A stretch of DNA of 64,000 bases from Sinorhizobium arboris LMG 14919 (GTDB lineage: Bacteria; Pseudomonadota; Alphaproteobacteria; Rhizobiales; Rhizobiaceae). The translations under genes and the position numbers were made by a program. Below, in pieces: positions 56,800-64,000 of this stretch; within the stretch, counting starts at the first letter, position 1; each line of letters starts with the position of its first letter. The stretch covers positions 891,570 through 955,569 of the forward strand of contig NZ_ATYB01000014.1 of NCBI RefSeq assembly GCF_000427465.1. The letters run 5' to 3'. The notes below the pieces were generated by a model. The model saw nothing but the letters and a program-made list of their open reading frames with translations. It was not told where the DNA came from and did no database searches.

Positions 56800-57203
56800 G
56801 GATCGAGACCGCCGACGCAGAACTCGATATTGGACCCGACGCCGGCAAAGCCCCATGGCCGTTCGATCAGATACCACATGGGGCGCCGAACGCCGTCCGT
56901 CGTCACCGCCGTCGCGTAGCAATATTCGCGTTCCACCAGATGGGTGTAATCGCGTGGTTCGAATCGGGATTGGCCCATTTCGCGAATCTCGGCGATGGCG
57001 ATGTTGGCGCGGAGGTAATTCGCCGCCTTGTAGTCGAAGCGTCGGGTGATGAAGCCCAGAACGGAGGGGTTGCCGCAAACGCCGACGTCGTAGGTGTGCC
57101 GGGCAACGGGAGCTTCCACATAGTCCGCGGCGGCCGCGCTGCCGGCCATGCCGGCCACGAGGGAAAGTGAGGTGAGAAGCATTGCGGCAAGCTTGCAAGT
57201 CAT
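56760..57203 (-). CDS. Secreted protein of unknown function
   Basis: 147 residues with a signal peptide (MTCKLAAMLLTSLSLVAGMAG, cleaved after AAA). The mature part has four Cys (VCGNPS, REYCYAT, EFCVGG, GANCAS), which could form two disulfides, and many Tyr and Arg. I do not recognise the family. It overlaps or abuts the RNase T2 gene, so the two form an envelope-directed operon. Confidence 0.75.
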   Translation of the reverse strand: MTCKLAAMLLTSLSLVAGMAGSAAAADYVEAPVARHTYDVGVCGNPSVLGFITRRFDYKAANYLRANIAIAEIREMGQSRFEPRDYTHLVEREYCYATAVTTDGVRRPMWYLIERPWGFAGVGSNIEFCVGGLDPWYVYGANCASLR

Positions 57204-57254
57204 GGCTACCTCCCTGAATCGTTGTAGGAGATTGAAGCCACAGAACCTTATCCG

Positions 57255-58124
57255 TCAAGGCCCTCGCTGGATCGGCGCCTCGCCGCGCAGCCAGAAGCAG
57301 CGTCCCGATGCGAAACGGTCCTGGGCGAGCTGCGACTTCAGGAAAGGCAGAAGGATGTCCAGTTCGCCTTTCAACGTGAAGGGCGGATTGACGATGACGA
57401 GGCCGGACCCCGCCAGCCCCGTGGTCACGCGATCGCTGCGCACCGACAGTTCGGCGCAAAGCATCTTCGGAATTTCCAAAGCCTTGAGCGCCTCGTGAAA
57501 ATCCTTGATCGGCGCGCCCTTCTTCAGCGGATACCAAAGGCAGTAGATGCCGCCGGTGAAACGGCGGTAGGCCTTGGCAAGCCCGTCCACCAGCCGCTCA
57601 TACTCGCCTTCGGCTTCGAAGGGAGGATCGACGAGAACGAGCCCGCGCTTCTCTTTAGGCGGCAGATGTGCGCCCAGCGCCAGCCAGCCGTCGAGCCGGG
57701 TGATGCGGCTCTGGAAGTCCCCCTCGAAGAGCCGGTGCAGCGCCTCTTGATCCTCCGGGTGAAGTTCCATGGCCGACAGCCGGTCCTGTGGGCGAAACAG
57801 CATGCGAACGAGTTTCGGCGAACCGGGATAATGCGTGAGCCCGCCCTGGGGATTGAGCTCGCGAACGGCGGAAAGATATGGCTCGAGAATGGCGCCGACC
57901 GCGGCTGGAAGCTCGGCCGAGATCAGCCTGCCGATACCCTCGCGCCATTCGCCGGTCTTCTGTGCTTCCTCGCTCGAAAGGTCGTAAAGTCCGATCCCGG
58001 CATGGGTATCCAGCACGCGGAAGGCCTTGTCCTTCTGCTTCAGATAGGTGACGAGCCGAGCCAGTACCGCATGCTTGAGGACATCGGCGAAGTTGCCCGC
58101 GTGGTAGATGTGCCGGTAGTTCAT
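57255..58124 (-). CDS. rlmJ: 23S rRNA (adenine(2030)-N6)-methyltransferase
   Basis: 289 residues beginning MNYRHIYHAGNFADVLKH, as in E. coli RlmJ. The SAM site is LDTHAGIGLY near 38-47, and the catalytic motif is LVDPPFE near 165. It methylates one adenine of 23S rRNA, which is not essential. It is divergent from the molybdopterin oxidoreductase. Confidence 0.93.
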   Translation of the reverse strand: MNYRHIYHAGNFADVLKHAVLARLVTYLKQKDKAFRVLDTHAGIGLYDLSSEEAQKTGEWREGIGRLISAELPAAVGAILEPYLSAVRELNPQGGLTHYPGSPKLVRMLFRPQDRLSAMELHPEDQEALHRLFEGDFQSRITRLDGWLALGAHLPPKEKRGLVLVDPPFEAEGEYERLVDGLAKAYRRFTGGIYCLWYPLKKGAPIKDFHEALKALEIPKMLCAELSVRSDRVTTGLAGSGLVIVNPPFTLKGELDILLPFLKSQLAQDRFASGRCFWLRGEAPIQRGP

Positions 58125-58210
58125 AAGCGTTGCCGATGGCCGCGATCAATTGTTTCGATGGATGGCGAATGGGGCTTTGAGCGTCCCTGGCCATGCCATA
58201 TAGAAAAGCC

Positions 58211-60325
58211 ATGAACGTTGCGACCCCTATCAGACAAGAAAAATCCATCGGTCATTCGGTCTGTCCGCATGACTGTCCCTCGGCTTGCGCGCTGGAGGTC
58301 GACCTCACCGCCGAGGGCCGGATCGGGCGCCTACGCGGCGCGGCGGAAAACACCTATACGGCGGGGGTGATCTGCGCCAAGGTCGCCCGCTATGCCGAGC
58401 GCATCTATCATCCCGGCCGGCTGATGGTGCCACAACGACGGACCGGTGCGAAGGGCGAGGGGCGCTGGCAGGAGATTTCCTGGGAAACGGCACTCGACGA
58501 GATTGCCGACCAGTTCGTCAAGGCCGAGCAGAGGCACGGTTCGGAGGCGGTCTGGCCCTATTTCTATGCCGGCACCATGGGGCAGGTGCAGCGCGACTCA
58601 ATAGAAAGGTTGCGCCACGCCAAGCGCTATTCCGGCTTCTTCGGGTCGATCTGCACCAACATGGCCTGGACCGGCTACACCATGGCGACCGGTACCCTGC
58701 GCGGTCCGGATCCAAGGGAAATGGCCAAGTCCGATTGCGTGGTGATCTGGGGCACCAATGCGGTGGCGACGCAGGTCAACGTCATGACCCACGCGGTCAA
58801 GGCGCGAAAGGAGCGCGGTGCCAGGATCGTCGTCATCGACGTCTACGACAATCCGACGATCAAGCAGGCCGATATGGGGCTGGTCCTGAGGCCCGGCACC
58901 GACGCGGCGCTCGCCTGCGCCGTCATGCACATCGCCTTCCGTGACGGCTATGCCGACCGCGCCTATATGGCGAAGTATGCCGACGATCCCGCAGGCCTCG
59001 AGGTGCATCTGAAAACGCGCGGTCCGGAATGGGCTTCCACCATCACCGGGCTTTCCGTGGAGGAGATCGAAGCCTTCGCGAGGCTCGTCGGGACGACGCC
59101 GCGGACCTATTTCCGTCTCGGCTACGGGTTCACCCGGCAGCGCAACGGCTCCGTCGCGATCCATGCCGCAGCCTCCGTCGCCACGGTGCTCGGCTCCTGG
59201 AAGCACGAGGGCGGCGGCGCCTTCCATTCCAACAACGACATTTTCCGGCTGGACAAGCGCGAGCTCGTCGGCAGCGCCCTTCACGATCCGGATGTGCGTA
59301 TGCTCGACCAGTCGCAGATCGGCCGCGTGCTGACCGGCGACGTCGAAGCGCTTCGCCATCGCGGTCCCGTGACGGCGTTGCTCATCCAGAACACCAACCC
59401 GGTCAATGTCGCGCCGGAGCAGCGGCTGGTGAAGCGCGGTTTCCTGCGCGACGACGTTTTCGTCGCCGTGCACGAGCATTTCATGACGGACACCGCGCAG
59501 CTCGCGGATATCGTCCTGCCGGCCACCATGTTCCTCGAGCACGACGATCTTTATCGCGGTGGCGGCCACCAGCATATCCTGCTCGGGCCGAAGGTCGTCG
59601 AGCCGCCGCCGACCGTGCGCACCAATCTTTTCGTCGTCGAGGAATTGGCAAAGCGTCTCGGCGTCGCCGATGGACCCGGCTTCGGACTGACCGAACGGCA
59701 GCATATCGATCGGTTGCTCGCCAATTACGGGATGGGCTACGACGAAATGAAGGAGCGGAAGTGGCTCGATTGCCAGCCGGCTTTCGAGGAGGCGCATTTT
59801 CTCAACGGTTTCGGGCATCCGGACGGCAGGTTCCGCTTCAGGGCGGACTGGACAGGCACGCCTGCGCCGAACCGTCCGCCGGAGGCTATGGGGCTTCAGG
59901 GACCGCACGGCCGTCTTCCGGAGTTTCCGGATCAGGTCGACCTGATCGAGTTGGCCGATGAGAATCATCCGTTCCGCCTCGCAACCTCGCCGGCGCGCTC
60001 TTTCCTCAATTCCACCTTTGCCGAAACTCCCTCCTCGATCCGGAAGGAGGGCCGGCCGGAAGTCATGATCCATGCGGAGGATGCAGCCGAACTCGGTATC
60101 GCCGAAGGCGATGTCGTGATGCTCGGCAACGGGCGTGGTGAAATTCGCCTGCACGCGAAGATCGGAGGGGGCGCGCGCCGCGGCGTTGTCATCGCCGAAG
60201 GGCTGTGGCCCAATGGCGCGCATCTCGATGGCGAAGGAATCAACGTGCTGACCGGTGCCGATGCCGTCGCCCCTTATGGAGGCGCCGCATTTCACGACAA
60301 CCGGGTCTGGATGCGCCGGGCCTGA
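58211..60325 (+). CDS. Molybdopterin-dependent oxidoreductase with N-terminal Fe-S motif
   Basis: 704 residues from ATG 58211 (ATG 58193 would add 6). The N-terminus has C18-x3-C22-x3-C26-x28-C55, a [4Fe-4S] site of the formate dehydrogenase/nitrate reductase type. The remaining body binds bis-MGD cofactor: FGSICTNMAWTGY, VIWGTNAVATQVN, and a C-terminal molydopterin dinucleotide-binding domain (ARSFLNSTF onward). No twin-arginine signal is present, so the enzyme is cytoplasmic. No electron-transfer subunit lies nearby, and its substrate is unknown. Confidence 0.88.
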   Translation: MNVATPIRQEKSIGHSVCPHDCPSACALEVDLTAEGRIGRLRGAAENTYTAGVICAKVARYAERIYHPGRLMVPQRRTGAKGEGRWQEISWETALDEIADQFVKAEQRHGSEAVWPYFYAGTMGQVQRDSIERLRHAKRYSGFFGSICTNMAWTGYTMATGTLRGPDPREMAKSDCVVIWGTNAVATQVNVMTHAVKARKERGARIVVIDVYDNPTIKQADMGLVLRPGTDAALACAVMHIAFRDGYADRAYMAKYADDPAGLEVHLKTRGPEWASTITGLSVEEIEAFARLVGTTPRTYFRLGYGFTRQRNGSVAIHAAASVATVLGSWKHEGGGAFHSNNDIFRLDKRELVGSALHDPDVRMLDQSQIGRVLTGDVEALRHRGPVTALLIQNTNPVNVAPEQRLVKRGFLRDDVFVAVHEHFMTDTAQLADIVLPATMFLEHDDLYRGGGHQHILLGPKVVEPPPTVRTNLFVVEELAKRLGVADGPGFGLTERQHIDRLLANYGMGYDEMKERKWLDCQPAFEEAHFLNGFGHPDGRFRFRADWTGTPAPNRPPEAMGLQGPHGRLPEFPDQVDLIELADENHPFRLATSPARSFLNSTFAETPSSIRKEGRPEVMIHAEDAAELGIAEGDVVMLGNGRGEIRLHAKIGGGARRGVVIAEGLWPNGAHLDGEGINVLTGADAVAPYGGAAFHDNRVWMRRA

Positions 60326-60352
60326 CCGGCCCGCTCCGATCGATTCTAACAG

Positions 60353-60408
60353 GTTGAGACGCGGATGCGGACGGAAAACAAGCCGCGGCTTGTATCCCGA
60401 ATCTCAAC
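60353..60408. repeat. Palindromic intergenic repeat with a 16-bp perfect core
   Basis: The outer arms are GTTGAGA (60353) and TCTCAAC (ends 60408). The core ACAAGCCGCGGCTTGT at 60378-60393 is a perfect palindrome. It lies between the oxidoreductase and Nudix genes and matches the RIME-like family. Confidence 0.55.
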
Positions 60409-60427
60409 AGGCCTTAAAGGATCTCCC

Positions 60428-61021
60428 ATGACCAGAAATGCAGACCCGCGCTTCCGGATCATCGACCGCAAAACGGTATGGGATGGTTTCATCAATCTCG
60501 AACAGATCACGATCGAGCAGGAAATGTCCGACGGCAGCACGGCGCGCCTGGTGCGCGAGGTGCACGATCACGGCCGCGCCGCAACGATCCTGCTCTTCGA
60601 TCCGGAGCGGCAGGTGGTGGTTCTCGTCCGCCAGCTCCGGCTGCCCGTGTTTCTGCAGGGGGAAACGGGATACATCCTCGAAGCACCGGCGGGCCTCCTC
60701 GACGGCGAAGCCCCGGAAGTCGCCATCTGCCGCGAGGCGATGGAGGAAACCGGTTACCGCATCGAGAGCGCCATGCATCTTTTCGACGCCTATATGAGCC
60801 CTGGTTCCATTACCGAGCGCACGAGCTTCTTCCTTGGTATCATCGATATCTCCAAGAAGGTCGCGGCTGGTGGCGGGCTTGCCTATGAAGGCGAGGACAT
60901 CGAAGTGCTGGAAGTCCCCTTCGAGGAAGCCGTCGCGGGGATCGGCACCGGTGAGATCTGCGATGCCAAGACCATCATGCTCCTGCAGTGGGCCATGCTC
61001 CATCGGGCCTCGCTGACGTAA
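60428..61021 (+). CDS. Nudix hydrolase, NudK/ADP-ribose pyrophosphatase-like
   Basis: 197 residues. The Nudix box is GLLDGEAPEVAICREAMEETGY, with the REAMEE metal-binding Glu residues. The spacing at the front of the box is shifted as in E. coli NudK, which hydrolyses GDP-mannose, so that group is favoured over plain ADP-ribose pyrophosphatase. Further clues are LVREVHDHGRAA and the late GEICDAKT. ATG 60428 lies just after the repeat element. Confidence 0.85.
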   Translation: MTRNADPRFRIIDRKTVWDGFINLEQITIEQEMSDGSTARLVREVHDHGRAATILLFDPERQVVVLVRQLRLPVFLQGETGYILEAPAGLLDGEAPEVAICREAMEETGYRIESAMHLFDAYMSPGSITERTSFFLGIIDISKKVAAGGGLAYEGEDIEVLEVPFEEAVAGIGTGEICDAKTIMLLQWAMLHRASLT

Positions 61022-61125
61022 CGGCCCGATACTCCACAACATTATACATTACCGATATTTCACTTCTCGATTGCGTTGCGCTGCGGTAAGCCCTTGTCGT
61101 CTCCTTCAACGACACGGGCGATCCA

Positions 61126-63732
61126 ATGGCGTCCTCCTCTGAAGAGTTTGAAGCGGAAGACCAACGGCCGCGGGTCGCATGGCGGCTCTTTCTGAAACGC
61201 ATCCAGCGTTACCTCTCCACGATAGGCACGCTCCTCGTGATCGCGCTCTTCGGGGCGGCGATTTTCCATCTGACGGGGGAGGTGCGGTATGACGACGTCG
61301 TGTCTGCGCTGGCGGACACGAGCTGGCCATCGGTGGTAACGGCGGTTCTGTTCACGGGCTTGAGTTTCCTCGCACTCACCTTCTATGACGTCAGTGCGCT
61401 CGACTATATCAAACGCAAGCTCCCCTATCCCGCCGTCGCGCTCACGGCCGCCTGCGCCTATGCGGTCGGCAATACGGCAGGGTTCGGCCCGCTGAGCGGC
61501 GGCGCGATCCGCTACCGGTCCTATTCGCGTCTCGGGCTGGAACCGGAGGAGATCGCACGTATCGTCGCCTTCGTCACCCTGGCTTTCGGGCTGGGGCTTG
61601 CGGTCCTCACCTGCCTGAGCCTGCTTGCCGTCGGCGAGTATGTGGCGCCGTTGACCGGGCTCGATCCGGCATGGCTGCGGGCAATTGCCGCCCTGGTGCT
61701 TGCCGGTGTGCTGGTGCTGCTGATCGCGGGCCGCAGCGGTCACGAAGTCAGCATCGGCCGCTTCGCCTTGCGGCTGCCGGACTCGCGAACGTCTTCGCAG
61801 CAGTTCCTCGTCACGGCGCTCGATCTCGCTGCGTCCGCCACCGTTCTCCATGTACTCTTGCCCGCCGGGACAGTGGGTTGGCCCGCTTTCCTCGCGATCT
61901 ATTGCGTGGCTGTGGGCCTTGGCGTGCTCAGCCACGTGCCGGCCGGGCTTGGCGTCTTCGAGACGGTGGTTGTCGCGAGCCTTGGCCGTGCAGCCGGCGT
62001 CGATGCCGTGCTCGGCGCACTCGTTCTCTACCGCGTCATCTACCATGTGCTGCCCTTGCTCATCGCCATCGTCGTGATGATCGGCATCGAACTCCGCCAG
62101 TTCGCGGGCCGTCCCGCTGCCTCCAGCCTCCGCCGGGCCGGCGGCCGGATGACGCCGCTATTGCTTGCGACGTTGGCGCTCGTGCTGGCCCTGATGCTGG
62201 TGCTCTCGGGGGTGACGCCGACGCCGGACGAGAAGCTCGCCTCGCTCGCGAAATACGTGCCCCTCCCCATCGTCGAAGGGGCGCATTTCCTTGCGAGCCT
62301 GCTGGGACTGGGGCTCTTCATCGTCGCGCGGGGGCTGGCGCTTCGCCTCGATGGCGCCTGGTGGGCCTCGGTCGGGATCGCGCTCGCCGCGTTCCTGCTT
62401 TCGCTGGTCAAGGCGGTGGCGCTCGGGGAAGCCGGCATGCTCGCCTTCTTCCTTGTCGGGCTGCTTGCAAGCCGTCGCCTCTTCACCCGATCCGCTTCGC
62501 TTTTTGGGCAGGCGCTGACCGTGCCGTGGCTCACCGCGCTGGGTACCATCTGCTTCGGCGCATTCGTCGTCCTGCTCTTCGTCTATCGCGACGTCGCATA
62601 CAGCCATGAGCTCTGGTGGCAGTTCGAATTCTCGGCGGAGGCGCCGCGTGGACTTCGAGCCCTTCTGGGCGTGACGATCGGCGCGAGCGCGGTGGCGATC
62701 TGGAGTCTGATGCGCCCGGCAGCTGCGGCGGTTGCGCCCGCCTGCGGGCAGGAGTTGGAACGGGCGATCGCCATCGTTGACGCGCAGGACATGTCCGACG
62801 CCAACCTCGTGCGCATGGGTGACAAGAGCATCATGTTCTCGGCCGATGGCCGGGCCTTCATCATGTATGGCCGCTGGGCACGTTCCTGGATAGCGCTGTT
62901 CGATCCGGTAGGACCCGTGGATGCCTGGCCGGACCTCATCTGGCAGTTCATCGAGGCGGCTCGCGCCAATGGCTGCCGGGCGGTCTTCTACCAGGTCTCG
63001 GCGCGCGGACTTGCCTATTATGCGGATGCAGGCCTGAGGGCCTTCCGCCTCGGCGAACTTGCGGTGGTCGACCTCACGCGCTTCGAGCTGAAGGGCGGCA
63101 AGTGGGCAAACCTGCGCCAGCAGGTGAGCCGTGGCCTTCGCGACGGGCTGGAATTCTCGGTCGTCGCGCCCGCGCAGGTGCCCGCGATCCTTCCGGAACT
63201 CACGGCCGTTTCCGATGCATGGCTCGCCCAGCACAAGGCTCGGGAGAAGGGCTTCTCCCTCGGCGCTTTCGATCCGCGATATCTGGCGGAGCTGCCTGTG
63301 GCGATCCTCAGGAGCCGGGGTCGCATCGTGGCCTTCGCCAACATCCTCGTCACCGCTACCGGGGAGGAGGGGTCGGTCGACCTCATGCGTTTCTCGCCCG
63401 AGGCGCCGAAAGGGGCGATGGATTTTCTGTTCGCGCAACTTATGGAATATCTGAAGGCCGAGGGTTACCGGCGTTTCAATCTTGGAATGGCGCCGCTGTC
63501 GGGCATGTCGGAGCGCCGGCTGGCGCCCGTATGGGACCGCGCCGGCCATGCATTTTATGAGCACGGCGAGCGCTTCTACAACTTCAAGGGCTTGCGCGCC
63601 TTCAAGTCCAAGTTTCACCCGCAGTGGCAGCCGCGCTACCTCGTGGCGAGCGGCGGCTTCAACCCGATCCTGGCGCTGATGGATGCGACATTCCTGATCG
63701 GCGGCGGTCTGAAAGGAGTGATCAAGAAATGA
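61126..63732 (+). CDS. mprF: Bifunctional lysylphosphatidylglycerol flippase/synthetase MprF (LpiA)
   Basis: Adds lysine from Lys-tRNA to phosphatidylglycerol and moves the product to the outer leaflet, lowering the negative charge of the membrane. 868 residues: about 14 hydrophobic helices (residues 30-530), then the soluble GNAT-like synthetase domain (DUF2156) with KSIMFSADGRAFIMYGRW and FNLGMAPLSGM near the end. In Sinorhizobium this gene is lpiA, induced by low pH and needed for acid survival in S. medicae. It overlaps acvB by four bases. Confidence 0.93.
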   Translation: MASSSEEFEAEDQRPRVAWRLFLKRIQRYLSTIGTLLVIALFGAAIFHLTGEVRYDDVVSALADTSWPSVVTAVLFTGLSFLALTFYDVSALDYIKRKLPYPAVALTAACAYAVGNTAGFGPLSGGAIRYRSYSRLGLEPEEIARIVAFVTLAFGLGLAVLTCLSLLAVGEYVAPLTGLDPAWLRAIAALVLAGVLVLLIAGRSGHEVSIGRFALRLPDSRTSSQQFLVTALDLAASATVLHVLLPAGTVGWPAFLAIYCVAVGLGVLSHVPAGLGVFETVVVASLGRAAGVDAVLGALVLYRVIYHVLPLLIAIVVMIGIELRQFAGRPAASSLRRAGGRMTPLLLATLALVLALMLVLSGVTPTPDEKLASLAKYVPLPIVEGAHFLASLLGLGLFIVARGLALRLDGAWWASVGIALAAFLLSLVKAVALGEAGMLAFFLVGLLASRRLFTRSASLFGQALTVPWLTALGTICFGAFVVLLFVYRDVAYSHELWWQFEFSAEAPRGLRALLGVTIGASAVAIWSLMRPAAAAVAPACGQELERAIAIVDAQDMSDANLVRMGDKSIMFSADGRAFIMYGRWARSWIALFDPVGPVDAWPDLIWQFIEAARANGCRAVFYQVSARGLAYYADAGLRAFRLGELAVVDLTRFELKGGKWANLRQQVSRGLRDGLEFSVVAPAQVPAILPELTAVSDAWLAQHKAREKGFSLGAFDPRYLAELPVAILRSRGRIVAFANILVTATGEEGSVDLMRFSPEAPKGAMDFLFAQLMEYLKAEGYRRFNLGMAPLSGMSERRLAPVWDRAGHAFYEHGERFYNFKGLRAFKSKFHPQWQPRYLVASGGFNPILALMDATFLIGGGLKGVIKK

Positions 63733-64000
63733 CCCGCGTTAGAAGCGTCTTGAAGCGTGCCGTTCTGGCGGCACTGATTGCCGGCGCTGCCCCGCTGCCG
63801 TCTTCTGCCGAAGACGCGGCAACGCTCGACACCGGCATGATCCCCGCACCGCACATCCTGCTCACGAAGGGGGCGGCTTCCGGGCTGGTGGTGCTGCTCT
63901 CGGACGCCGGCGGCTGGACAGAGAAGGAGGATGCCGCTGCACGGAAGCTATCGAGCGAGAAGGCGCTCGTCATCGGCATCGACCTCAAAGCCTATCTGGC
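63729..64000 (+). CDS. acvB: AcvB/VirJ family virulence-type protein, N-terminal part
   Basis: The first 90 codons of a gene that runs past the window end. A signal peptide (MTRVRSVLKRAVLAALIAGA) is followed by a start of the alpha/beta hydrolase-like AcvB/VirJ fold (ASGLVVLLSDAGGWTEKED). The ATGA overlap with mprF shows a tight operon. In Agrobacterium, AcvB is periplasmic, hydrolyses lysyl-phosphatidylglycerol and is needed for virulence; the role in this strain is inferred. Confidence 0.88.
   Translation, partial: MTRVRSVLKRAVLAALIAGAAPLPSSAEDAATLDTGMIPAPHILLTKGAASGLVVLLSDAGGWTEKEDAAARKLSSEKALVIGIDLKAYL

Noticed and set aside
58598..60295. A long minus-strand frame opposite the molybdopterin oxidoreductase
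   Set aside because: Shadow of the plus-strand gene, which has complete Fe-S and cofactor motifs. The antisense product resembles no family.

Overview
The window is a chromosomal segment of an alphaproteobacterium of the Rhizobiaceae, most probably Sinorhizobium (Ensifer). The basis is inference from recognised gene sets and from sequence character: high GC, the psd-pssA pair, a fabD-fabG-acpP-fabF-mltG cluster, an lptF-lptG-lptD-surA-pdxA-rsmA string, a terminal mprF(lpiA)-acvB pair as known from S. medicae and S. meliloti, and many palindromic intergenic repeats of the kind found in rhizobia. No rRNA, tRNA, insertion sequence, prophage or CRISPR array was seen. Almost everything is core housekeeping content with short accessory inserts between operons.

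Layout. 1-6.9 kb: the end of a RarD-like permease, a LOG-family protein, a LysM envelope protein broken by a one-base frameshift, an Atm1-type ABC exporter, and psd-pssA for phosphatidylethanolamine synthesis. 6.9-16.2 kb: a minus-strand block of alr, radA, cvpA, purF and an SDR; a plus-strand AraC regulator with azlC-azlD; then dnaB on the minus strand. 16.5-19.0 kb: the ribosomal operon rpsF-rpsR-DUF2232-rplI. 19.4-28.4 kb: a Cys-rich copper-storage-type protein, an aldo/keto reductase, the type II fatty acid synthesis cluster with mltG, then yicC and gmk. 28.5-36.1 kb: a minus-strand outer-membrane operon. lptF and lptG (LPS export permeases) overlap lptD (LPS insertion), followed by the chaperone surA and by pdxA and rsmA.

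36.4-49.9 kb: pepA-holC, a sugar dehydrogenase, a GNAT enzyme, an ABC-F ATPase, a small secreted protein, and an 885-residue protein that joins an adenylation domain, a carrier domain and a membrane acyltransferase. Then come DinB, GST, ndk, a lipoprotein, and a CGNR regulator divergent from an orphan LivH-like permease with a clear palindromic operator between them. 50-54.4 kb: a minus-strand string of SDR, uvrC, pgsA, moaD and moaE. 54.7-64 kb: an Omp25-like porin, a GST, a lipoprotein RNase T2, rlmJ, a molybdopterin oxidoreductase, a Nudix hydrolase, and mprF with the start of acvB.

The two most interesting items are the adenylation-carrier-acyltransferase fusion at about 43.4-46.05 kb, which could be a one-polypeptide analogue of a Dlt-type envelope acylation system, and the CGNR/operator/LivH permease module near 49 kb. 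Several precise inverted repeats next to start codons (mltG, fabF, fabD) and a recurring family of composite intergenic repeats are also recorded.
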